From positions 93,739,001-93,803,000 of the forward strand of contig CM059587.1 in the NCBI GenBank assembly GCA_030407085.1: a DNA stretch of 64,000 nt, written 5' to 3'. This document shows positions 47,943-57,699 of the stretch, one piece after another. Each line of letters starts with the position of its first letter. Within the stretch, counting starts at the first letter, position 1. Source of the stretch: Trichopria drosophilae (lineage: Eukaryota; Arthropoda; Insecta; Hymenoptera; Diapriidae). Both the position numbers and the translations under genes were made by a program. The notes below the pieces were generated by a model that did no database searches, was not told where the DNA came from, and saw only the letters and a program-made list of their open reading frames with translations.

Positions 47943-48311
47943 TTAACAAGAAATGAATAACAATTTTAAAATGCTCCAAACAGCCACAGAAACGGCTGTT
48001 AACTTATTTCTAAAGTCTTTGTACGGTTTTTCATTTGAAATATTGCACTTATTTCTCTTCCATTTTTTGGACAGTTTGTCCCGTGTCATTTCTTCTATTA
48101 GCTCAGGAGTTATCCACGATTTTTTGGATTCTCTGCAGTAGACTGTCTTCGTTCTTTTCGCCTCTTCAATATAGTTTTTAAATATATAGGAAAATTCTTC
48201 TACAGCCATATTGACATTTCGCTTCCCGTATACAGTACTCCAAGTTTCCTTTTGCAGAAGATGTGCTAGTTTTAGTTCATCCAGTGATTCTTTTACATAT
48301 AGATGTTTTTT
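47943..48311 (-). pseudogene. LINE endonuclease-RT linker fragment
   Basis: The frame is open from 48311; the first ATG is at 48209. Phrases typical of this linker in CR1/Jockey-type LINEs are visible in order: TWSTVYGKRNVN upstream of the ATG, then EFSYIFKNYIEEAK (residues 5-18) and SWITPELIEEMTRDKLSKKW (31-50), then YKDFRNKLT (63-71). After residue 71 the sequence departs into non-conserved tail and stops at residue 88. Upstream, a T-run (48306-48313 on plus) coincides with a frame break. No endonuclease or RT catalytic residues remain. It is distinct from the LINE at 42-43.4 kb, which has a different tail. Confidence 0.75.
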
Positions 48312-48364
48312 TTACTTTAGAGTCTGTTTTCAACCAAGGCCAATTACCTTGTCAAAAACATTTA

Positions 48365-48860
48365 ATTACTCTCTTACATTGAGATAAATGTGTGTTTACA
48401 GTTAATATAATAGCATCATAGTAAAGTTAACGCAGTTTAGATTTTTATCTTAACGTAAGATACTTTATCTTGAAATTACCGTAATCTCAGATTTGGTTCA
48501 ATTTGTTATGTTAGTAGTTAATATAGAAATAATATAGATTTAACGTAGGTGCATTTAAATATTTTATTTTTATATAAGAATGTTAAATATTAATATTGGG
48601 ATCATTACGTGACATGTAGTTATGTTTGCGCGCTTACATTTTCGCCGAAACAAAGATAAACAAACGTACATACGGGCAATCCTTTGATTTTCTGCGAATT
48701 TTTCAGCGCACTGTTGACATGCGCAGTTCAAATTACAGAATTTAATGTAAGATTTATTAACAGCTAACGAACGCTCATTGAATGTTAAAATATATGACTT
48801 AATGTACTTAATAACATTGCAGGAAAGTAAGCAATTAATTAGATTGGTTGTATTTTTCTA
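48365..48860 (+). repeat. Family B repeat, longest copy
   Basis: Colinear with the reverse complement of 4312-4645 and, at its right part, with the reverse complement of 43984-44070. Landmarks: GTGTTTACAGTTAATATAAT, CATAGTAAAGTTAAC, GCGCGCTTACATTTTCGCCG, TTTTCTGCGAATTTTTCAGC, CTGTTGACATGCGCAGTTCA, CATTGAATGTTAAAATAT and CATTGCAGGAAA. About 100 bp near 48520-48640 have no partner in the 4.3 kb copy. Noncoding. Confidence 0.7.
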
Positions 48861-49149
48861 GTTTTTCGAATACTAATTTAGTGGTGGACTGCTGATTCAA
48901 TTATTTAAATACAATGATGAAATGGAAGTTGGACATTTAGTTAATTTGACGAATCTGTCTTTGGATTATAATTATTATATTTATTATGAGCGTACTTTAC
49001 AGTAATAATATTGTAACCATTTTTATGGTAGAAATGTTGTTTACAATCATTTAATCAACGATCGTCCTCCCAGTTCAATATCGGCTTACGGTTCAAGACG
49101 TTTTTCAAAATAAATCCGAATGGAATAGAACTAATTTTTTCACCTTCCA

Positions 49150-49400
49150 TCAGTAGGTTTGCATTATGAAGTAATAGACGTCTCAAGGATTCACTTTTGG
49201 ATTAGAACGCCATCTAGTGTCTCTCGAAAAAATTATTCTCAAAACTGGCTTTACCAACATAACGAATTGTGATAAATTTAAGATTTCATGCAAAATACGC
49301 CTGTCAGATTAATATTTTTTATTAATATTTTAACAAGTCATAATTAAGCCTTCTTTAAGAGCTCATTGTCAGGCTATCAAATAATCATTTATTGTTTTTT
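49150..49400 (+). repeat. Family A repeat, copy 6 (partial)
   Basis: TTATGAAGTAATAGACGTCT, CACTTTTGGATTAGAACGCC and ATCTAGTGTCTCTCGAAAAA align to 15505-15575. CTTCTTTAAGAGCTC follows at 49351. Confidence 0.6.
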
Positions 49401-50215
49401 TTTCGGAGATATGTTTGACATTTGATGTTTTGGAAGCTATTTTCACACAATTTGATTAATTGTGCCAAAATACGTAATTAGTCGTATTAATCCACGTTTT
49501 CAATTTAAAGCAATACAGAGACACCTGTAACACGAAAACATTAATTTTAAAGTGGGAATATTGAATATTTGACAAGGTAATAATTGAATTTTGTTTTTGG
49601 TCATTGAAAGTCGCGAACCCTGGAAAAAAATTATATGAGTATAATTAGAAATGTACAGCTGGAATGAGTAGCACGACGTCAGAACTTCAGATTTTGCAAT
49701 ACCGGACGGCGGTATAACCCTATTATTATGTCAGTAGAATTGACCCCGCATTCATTAGCAAGTTGCTGACGTTTATACGAACCCTATCCTACCGAATGCA
49801 AGAACTCTCCATACCAGGTGAATACGAATGTAGTGCATGTAGGTAAGGCATTAACCCTAAATGACAAGGCAAGAATGATTTCAAATTTAATCTTGAAATG
49901 GTCTCGATTAAAATAAATGACATATTTTATAACAAGATTTTTACTTAAAAGTATGTAATTTTCAAAAATAACATTGCTTGTATTAACCATATTAAGGAAA
50001 AACAATCAACGCTGAATAAATTGTTTATCTCTTTCTTTGTTCAATAATCATTTTATTAACAAATTTTTATAAATTTATTTAAAAAAAAAGATGTACATTT
50101 TCACAAAAATATAATTTAAAAAAAAAAATATTGTCCATTTAACATTGTATAATATCAAAATTAATTAAGTGATAAGATCCAAGTTAACTGGTGTAAAAAT
50201 GCAAACATTACTTAT
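49401..50215. other. AT-rich DNA, no feature recognised
   Basis: A short GC-richer run at 49665-49800 with no coding domain. Confidence 0.35.
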
Positions 50216-50219
50216 AATT

Positions 50220-51020
50220 TATACATAACTTTTTTAATGATATCTCCAAAAAAATCTCTTTAAAAGGCCTAATTCTGATCATTCTGTGAAATGAGCTCTT
50301 AAAGACGTTTCACTTATAACTATACTCAATATATTAATTTTCCGATAATGCAAAGCCGATAAGTTAAACAACCGACGTTAAAGTCGACACATACAACAAT
50401 AGACATACAAACGGACAGTGGTTTTTTGACTGTCAGATTTTGTATTGCGGGTTTTTTGACTGTCGCCTTTTTGATTTGTCGGTTTTAAATCTGCGCAATC
50501 TGCCTTGTTATCGGTAAAATGATTTACATTTGTGAGATCTGAGTTTCTTCCACAGACGCTAGATGTAATTCTAGACATTTTATCGCATTTAACACGAAAT
50601 CTTTACTTCATATGCTGACCGACGGATGTTAGATTTAGAGATTACTGTTTTGTGATCTACCTTCTTTTCATAGTAGCTGACATCAAAATCATTATAAATA
50701 ATAATGCAGATAGCAAAAGAAAATCAACGTAAAAACGCCAATTACTTGTAATAATTAAAGCGAAGAAGATAAGAATCTATAATTCGGCGAAGATTAATTT
50801 TCAATTAAACTATTTATGTTGGCCTAAAGGTTAATTGCCTTAAATAAAAGGCGTTCCTGAGACTTAACATTTAAAAGTTTCTGCAAAACTGTATTAAAGA
50901 TATTAATAAATTTTACTAATAATAAAGACACATAAGACGTTTTAAGATCACTTTAAGAACTTTCTTGAACATTCTCTAAAGCATCGTATAGAGCTCTTAT
51001 TAATGCTCTTTAGTTGTTTA
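50220..51020 (-). repeat. Family A repeat, copy 7, split by family C
   Basis: ATATCTCCAAAAAAATCTC and GAGCTCTTAAAGACGTTTCA (50220-50310) resume at 50535 with GAGATCTGAGTTTCTTCCAC AGACGCTAGATG, then CTTCATATGCTGACCGACGG and a tail colinear with 14575-14960. The inserted stretch is family C. Confidence 0.6.
50340..50520. repeat. Family C element, copy 2, nested in family A
   Basis: TTTTCCGATAATGCAAAGCC at the left and TTTACCGATAACAAGG read inward from the right look like degraded ends. Inside are GTGGTTTTTTGACTGTC, GGGTTTTTTGACTGTCGCC and TTTTTGATTTGTCGGTTTT, the same 16-bp words as at 352-522. Confidence 0.6.
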
Positions 51021-51138
51021 AGGTATGCTTTTACTTCAATCTTTAATTTCCTCGAACATTGATTAACTCTAGCCAAATTTACTAATTTCCTCATAAAATT
51101 TCAACCGTCGGTTCATCATCCAACAAAGGTATAACTAA

Positions 51139-51300
51139 CACAGGACTGTCTCTGAGTGATATTTTGTGTAACTATATTGAGGCCAATGAAATTAATCCGC
51201 TCAGTGACGCTAGTATCGTATGGGAGTTCCCTACTCCTGGTATTACTTGCCCAGCCTACTCTCCTTCTTTCTGCTTCAGATGCGAATAGCGAAGAAATAA
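51139..51300 (+). repeat. Family H repeat, copy 1
   Basis: CACAGGACTG, then TATTGAGGCCAA, AATCCGCTCAGTGACGCTAG and CTCTCCTTCTTT..TGCTTC-like sequence occur in the same order, inverted, at 53440-53592. The 64-codon frame here is a shadow. Confidence 0.65.
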
Positions 51301-52080
51301 ACTCCGAACGTGGTGGGGGCAGCCCAAAGGTACTTGCACAAACGGATTAGTTCATCCCTACTTTTTTTATCTCGATAGGGCTGCACGACATTTTAAGGCT
51401 GTGCGTGGGCAGTCTCAGCCCAGTGGTATGTAACATTAGACCAATAATGAAAAGAAACTAGCAAAACGAAGCTTATTCCAGCGAAACAACTACGTCTTTT
51501 GTGGAACTCGAGCAATTACTAAAGAGCATGCAATGAATTGTAAAGCCACGATTAATTTCTTCCGAACTCTGCACGCTGGTTGGTTGGGCTCAGTATTTTT
51601 ACCGCGAAGCAGTTAGATACGCGAAAGTTAATGCCAGTTATTATCGGCAGGAGTAAGTTCTTATCAAGAGGATTCCCGTGATCGCTATGTGCAGCTAACG
51701 ATACCGCTGTAATCTGGCTGCGAGCCGTCAACAAGCGGTCACCCAGTGTGCAGGGGAGGTGCATCCGCCATGTTATCCAATGGCCGTAGGATATGGTTAT
51801 TAAAATTGCAGGCCAGGAAGACAGAGCTCGATGGACTTCCTTGAAGCACAGAGGGAACGAGCGTGCCTTCTTTCGACCTCTCCTGCTCCTTCTTTCCGAT
51901 CCTTTTTCTCTTTCTCGTGGGACCTTGTTTCGTTGACGCTGAAAATTTGCATATGCATGATGATATTCCGTACGTCGCCGCTTTACAAACATAATCAGAC
52001 ATTCGAAGCTACAATTTTCGTCCTTCTCGCTCGCTATCTTCCTCGCACCGGATACATCAATCAGTACAAAGAACAATAGT
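51301..52080. other. GC-richer island with a 174-codon minus-strand open frame
   Basis: The frame 51552-52076 overlaps open frames of 87 and 82 codons in other frames, as expected from GC-richer sequence. Its translation has an arginine/lysine-rich middle (from a purine tract) and no recognised domain. I do not call a gene. Possible regulatory DNA or exon-bearing region. Confidence 0.25.
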
Positions 52081-52259
52081 TTCCCTGAATATTGTCCTCT
52101 TTGCTACTGTCCAATTTTGCCCGGTAATTTTTACGTCATACGAGCTATTTCGACATCCATTATTAATGCTTCTTAACGTGTTTTATATGCGGTCCATAAT
52201 CATGAAACGAGTTCTCTGCCCTCATATGTTATATGCCGTAACGTATCCTTTGAGGGATG

Positions 52260-52650
52260 GCTCGATAGGTCCAAACTGAAAAAAGTAGATGGTTATCCAA
52301 ATTACTTAAAAAGTAATAAGTATAGTAGTTTCTGGGACAAGAAACATGTTACCCGTACCAGATATTGACGGTTACCGAAACAAACCTGATATAAAAACAT
52401 TTGTCATGGTATTCGTACCTAAAAAAATTTTAGTTAGATTAATCCGTATCGCCAAACTTAGTTCGCTCTTATGAACAATGATATTCCGTAAATAACGAGG
52501 ACCATCTTGTGATCTAGTGGATCATACTGTAGCAACTACGGGTTAAACTGACAAAGATAGTAAATGGATCAACCACTTTTACCAAACAGTTATTACTAAG
52601 TAGTGTCTTTTAGTACTTAGATAGTAAACTACCGACTATTGGCCCCTGGA
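52260..52650. repeat. TAGTAA/TTACTA word-rich stretch
   Basis: AAGTAATAAGTATAGTAG, GATAGTAAATGG, AGTTATTACTAAGTAG and AGATAGTAAACTACC are self-complementary words like those of family E. No second copy identified. Confidence 0.3.
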
Positions 52651-52788
52651 GCCTCTGTGGCTATTTGCGAAATCCTGGTACATGCTGTATACATAAACAC
52701 GCATGTCCTGATTAAACTGGTATAGAATCTGATCATAGTTAAATTTGTACATCTTAGGTTTGGTAAGAGATCATTCAATATGTGATTA

Positions 52789-53034
52789 CAGTAGACCCTC
52801 TCATAATGTTACCGCCTCGGGACCTAAGGGGAAACAAATCCTCTATCTGTGTCGCACCCCCACTCTCCGCTTTCCTTATACTCTAAACCCTTCTCGTGCT
52901 TTATATCTAGAACGGGATTGGTTGACAGATATTATAGCTGTTGCCGGTCAAGCGGTGGGGAGCTTACTGCGACACTATCAGAGGATTTCTAGAGAGCGAC
53001 ACTATGGGAGGGGGCACTATGAGAGGATCTACTG
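52789..53034 (+). mobile_element. 246-bp CAGTAGAYCCTCTCAT MITE, complete copy
   Basis: Ends CAGTAGACCCTCTCATAATG and, inverted, CAGTAGATCCTCTCATAG. TA flanks both sides (52787-52788 and 53035-53036). The interior has GCGACACTATCAGAGG and GCGACACTATGGGAGG repeats beside the right end. The 135-codon frame through it is a shadow. The partner copy is at 39122. Pogo/mariner-type origin inferred from TA target and CAGTAG ends. Confidence 0.85.
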
Positions 53035-53333
53035 TATATACTATAACATAACACAAGATTCAACATTTTATTTTTATTTTTCGTGTTTTAACGGTCGGAA
53101 TTACCTGTTTACACAAATTTTGCACATTTATAATTGTTCGCAAGATTTTTGAGAGCTGCACGTGACTCCAAATGTCACATTTGTCAAGGAAACTGCGAAA
53201 ACCTACATTAACGTACAGCAGCGGTCATAAGACGGTTTCCGCAGGATAAACAATGTTTTCGGAACGTAAACAAACAACGTGGGTCGTCTTATGAAAAACG
53301 ATCTGCTTCATAAAAACGAAATCGAAACATTGT

Positions 53334-53406
53334 TCGTCGGACGGGGATTGAACTTACGACCTACGATTTCGTCCACTGCATTACCAGCATAATGCTTATG
53401 TATTGT
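53334..53406 (-). pseudogene. tRNA-like relic 2 (tRNA pseudogene or SINE head)
   Basis: On the minus strand AAGTTCAATCCCCGTCCGAC resembles a B box plus acceptor half, preceded by GGTAATGCAGTGGACG and GTAGGTCGT, the D-to-anticodon arm layout of tRNA-derived SINEs. Stems do not pair well, so not functional. No SINE body or tail identified. Confidence 0.5.
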
Positions 53407-53439
53407 TCATATATGATCTACAGTGACCACGAGACTGGT

Positions 53440-53592
53440 AATTCCCACTTCCTGGATGCAAAAGCGATGGAGAGAATAGAAGGGCCAGCTATGCAAGGAA
53501 TGGGGGGCTTCTAGGCGCTACTAGCGTCACTGAGCGGATTAGTTTGTTGGCCTCAATACGGTTTCAAAAGAATCGCTTGTGCCAGTCCTGTG
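53440..53592 (-). repeat. Family H repeat, copy 2, inverted
   Basis: The reverse complement carries CACAGGACTGGCAC, CGTATTGAGGCCAAC and TAATCCGCTCAGTGACGCTA in the order of 51139-51300. The two copies face each other across 2.1 kb. Confidence 0.65.
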
Positions 53593-56060
53593 ATATTGAT
53601 ACCATTGACAACATTGATAGCGTAACGAATCGTGTAGTATGGTCAGTGACTTTAAATTGTGGTTAATGTTGTAGTACCGACTAGGAAGAAACGATCGCAG
53701 TTTGAGCTGTTCCTACTCTTTTTCAAGTTCGGAAGCGAATCTATTTGATAGTATGCACATGTAAAGTTTTTATTGATAATGGCATTTTTGAAGTGCCTGC
53801 CGTTGCTAACTAGCTGGTCCAACATATAATCTGCAGAGTTGACTAATTGAAAATGAGTGACTAAACAACTAAGGGCCTAGTCTAGGCAGTTATCTAAGTT
53901 AATAACTCTTACTATTTCTCTAGTCGCAACAGTATTTCTGGGTTTATTTCTCAAATTTTATTGTCGAGTTATTTTGTGGTTTTAGATTTTCAACACCCGA
54001 AGAGATCAGTGAGCTGGTTATAAGTATGGTTCATCGAATTAAAGCACGTATAATCTTTACGAAATCATCAAAACTCACTAGATGACATCAGCTGAATAAG
54101 AAGCGTTGATTAAGTACTTTACGGAACTCATTAATATTGCAGCTCATGGATTTTTGTTAGGTTTCAACTTTCTTGACGTGAAACCAAACATTCGGATTGA
54201 AAGATTAAAGAACAATCTGATTGGTTCATTATTCAGATGTCAGATCATTGTTAATGTAGGTTCAGTCGAGTACACGCCTATTATTTTTCAATTACACTGA
54301 AAAATGGAGTCGTAGTCGGTTAGTTAGCATCGCAAGTATCGATTTTGAACGTTATCTACATGTAGATTACATCGTCGCGGCCTGCCCAGTCTATACATCA
54401 AGTTTTGCGAACTAATAGGTTTTTAGAAACGACGTTTATATTTAAGGGAAAAATGAACTAGATGACAGTAAGAAATACGATCCTAATATTTTTTTTATTG
54501 CAATTTTATAGTAAATTATACATAATATATTGATAAACGATTATCGTGTTCTAAGGTAACCATGACGTTTACAAAAACTAATTTTAAGTCCAGTTTTTAA
54601 TTTCGGTCTTTTCAGATTCTAAAACTTAACTAAACTTGATATTGCGTTTTTTGTTATATTTGTTATTTTTTGTAATAGAAGAAAATTTTCTTTTGTCAAC
54701 CGTACCACTTCCTACACATTTTGTCAAACTGACGGCAACAACACTCTCAGAATTTTGCTATCAAGTCGTTTTTTGGAGAAAAAAGATGTTAAATGTGTCA
54801 AAATCTACATTTTTGTTATGCTAAAATTGACGACACCATCAGAAAAAAGAATTTCCATATCACGTTCTTTTTCAAGACTGACATTTTTTCACGTTTTTTT
54901 TTTTAAATCTTCTCATCGCCATTCCAAAGAGCGACTTTCAAACAAAAAACCATGATTTCTTTCATATTTGTTTCGTATGGGGAAATAAATTACAAAGTTG
55001 AAAGGCTGCATTAAGTTTTCGTTATTTTTGCACATATCGTTAAGAATTCTGATAGACAAATGCGGTTATATAAATGGTTCACTAATAAGAAAATAGTAGA
55101 GTTCAATACCAGATAAGGGCGATTTTTTTTACTAATCATAATTTAACGAGATCATAAAATTATTCTTTCTTGGTTTAAAACTTGTCTATCTTTGGTTCTA
55201 ATATGAGCATGTTCAGAACTCTTTTATTTCCTACATTTTATTATCAAATCGACCGTAATTATTTTAACAGCATCGCATCATTTCTTGTTTATTTACTAAT
55301 CATTTTGTATTTATTTACCTAACCTTCCCTTTCGATAAGATTTTACATTCTTCATCTTACTAATATTTTAGAAAATAAAACGCCATACATATTATAATAA
55401 CTACGTCTTATGAAAGATTTTTAACAAAAAATTTGGCTTATAGTCTCAACAAATAGTCTCCTTGAAACTATAATTAAAAAGAAAAGTTTCTTTATTCACA
55501 TGAGCAATACTTAATTATAGACTTGTAACTCTATGAACATCAATTTTAATAAAATTAGAAATATATCCAAGAGCAAAGTACTATTAATATTGCGAATATT
55601 AAAGTTACCGTGTCCATCTTGAAAAAAGCAAATATAGGCGTGTGCTATCTTTCTATGTGAACAGAACAAAGTATAGAAGCTTATAAGAAAATTGTCGTGG
55701 AGATAAAGACATTAAAGGTTTTATTCAAGTAGTTACGCAATTAAAAAGTTGGAATAATTATGACAAAATGGCGGTAAATAAGAAACTCGGTACGTGAATC
55801 ATCCTGTTTTTTCATGAAGGACGATCGCAATTGTGTTTTTCTGAAGACGATATAACTCGATTGGTATGAACGCAGCAAATTTTTTTTGGCTTTATGAAAT
55901 GAACGCTTTTGTATAAAATTAAAAAATTGTCGTGAAAGTTTTACAATCAGCCGTTGTTTTTATGATTCAATTGAAATTGTATAGATTTCTTTACAATTTT
56001 ATAAATCGTATATCAATTGTAGAGTTTCTTTGAGTTAATACTTTTTATAGATTAAGAATT
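53593..56060. other. AT-rich DNA, no feature recognised
   Basis: A CCTAGTCTAGG palindrome near 53877 and short open frames without domains. Nothing else. Confidence 0.35.
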
Positions 56061-56063
56061 GAG

Positions 56064-56158
56064 CCATTCTAGAGGAGGTGCGAAATGTCACTCATTAAAA
56101 GCGAATTCTCGCTCCATACAGAGGTGTTTTCACTCCATAAAGAGTGAATTCTCAGTGC
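56064..56158. repeat. ACTC/GAGT palindrome string, copy 2
   Basis: CACTCCATAAAGAGTG is a clean hairpin; CGCTCCATACAGAGGTG is a decayed one. The lead-in GAATTGAGCCATTCT matches the lead-in of 30391. The 80-codon frame here is a shadow. Confidence 0.55.
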
Positions 56159-57618
56159 AGAAATGTATACAATTGTCTTTAATGATGATGCACAGGATAT
56201 GCAAAGTAGCTTATCTCGTTAAACTAAATGAAGGTCGATTTGTGCTAGGGGTGAAAAAATTGTATGTTGCTCGAAAACTGTCAAAAACAAACAGATCTTA
56301 AAACTTAATAAACTTGGATGGAGTGGATGCATAATGACTGTTATTTTACGATGCCTTCTTTGTTGAATTATTCGAGAAAAATATCCCGTGGGTACTTCGT
56401 CACGCCGCTCCAGAAAAAGGCGTGGCCCATCGACGCGTAATTCAAGCCCGATCGGTAAAACGTTATCGGCATGTGGGCGTGCTATAAGATCGAAATAAAT
56501 AAATTCGCGAATAACATCGAGCTTCAGGCGCATATAAATTTTGAAAAACGGCAAATGGATGCTTTCACTTCAAATTTATATTGCACAAGTGGAGAGTTTC
56601 AGTCGCTACTGAAAATAAGATTTGCAAAATAAAAAAACATTTCTATTTTTATTGCCTTTCGTTGCTTCAATTATTTAAAAAAATAGGCAAATTAGTATTT
56701 AATAGGTAACTCCGTTTCAAGATGAAATTTTCAACTTTTACATTTCTTCAGTATTTGACTGTCCAAGATGCAAAAGAATTGCTTTGAATTTATGTCTTTT
56801 CCCGACTGCTGCACTATAATTATTCTTATTCAAGATCTCAAATTCTAGAATCGCTTCACGCGCCTACCTCCTTGCTATTAACTGCGACGATTATGTATTC
56901 GTTCCTTTAGTCTTCTTCCGCTTCATTAACAATTGCAATAACTCAATTCTGTACAATCTTCCCACAAATTGTAGCACGTGACAATTTTAGTTAATTTAGG
57001 ATCTTCATTTCAAACCATTTTTATGCTTATTGCAGAGGTTCCGTGTGGTTATGAAAATTGTTTCTAATTTATTTTTAAAGCATTCTTAATTTATTTATAT
57101 TAATTTCATGGTAATTATTCGCAATCAATAAAACTATGAAAGTTCAGTTTTAGAAAACAAATTCTTTTATTCATATCAAAAATTAAATTTCATTTAAAAC
57201 AATGCCGTTTTGGTTTCTGTAGGCCTTTGTTTATTTCAAAACTGAAGTTTATTAACAGAAAATGTAAAAATCGGTAAGAAAGTTGATAACTGGTGTCCGA
57301 ATAAGTTTTAAATTTGTGTTAACAGTTTTCAAAACTAAATATTGCTGAAAATCGTTGTTTGATTGAAAACCCATATATATTTTTTATTACGTCTGGGGCG
57401 TGGGACTCGATAATTTACGCCCGAATGTCACTGGAGGGCGCAAAATCAAGTTCTACTCCCGGAGTGTTAAAACATTGATTATCACCAGTTTTCTTTACTT
57501 TATTGCCGCTATATTTAAAAAATTACTACTCTAAGCTAAAATGGACTTACTCAAAGGCAACTTTATTAATTTTTACCACTTTTCAGTGGCAATATTTTTT
57601 TTTATTTATGGCACTACG
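56159..57618. other. No gene recognised; GC-richer patch at 56330-56560
   Basis: The patch has a 111-codon minus frame without recognised domain. GTCTGGGGCGTGGGACTCGA near 57390 begins a short GC-richer run with a TTTACGCCCG word also seen near 62775. Confidence 0.3.
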
Positions 57619-57696
57619 TTTAATGTCAAATTTTCATAATTCGACGATTTTTCAATGTTTAATGTCAAATTTTCATAATTCGATGATTTTTCAATG
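57619..57696 (+). repeat. 39-bp tandem duplication
   Basis: Two copies of 39 bp starting TTTAATGTCAAATTTTCATA differ at one base (CGACG/CGATG). The 86-codon frame shows the duplication as a repeated peptide, since 39 is a multiple of 3, but has no recognised domain. Confidence 0.9.
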
Positions 57697-57699
57697 TTT

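Larger units (their letters stand above)
47883..48330 (-). mobile_element. Second internally deleted LINE relic with (ATT)n tail
   Basis: On the minus strand, the linker between endonuclease and reverse transcriptase is followed after a short gap by AAAATTAAATAAATT and an ATT-repeat tail (47884-47909), a typical LINE 3' end. The whole reverse transcriptase is missing. Confidence 0.75.

Noticed and set aside
39129..53152. Two frames (39129-39344 minus and 52745-53152 plus) with shared peptide segments, as a gene family
   Set aside because: The similarity is due to two copies of one TA-flanked MITE, which explains the shared DNA without selection on protein.
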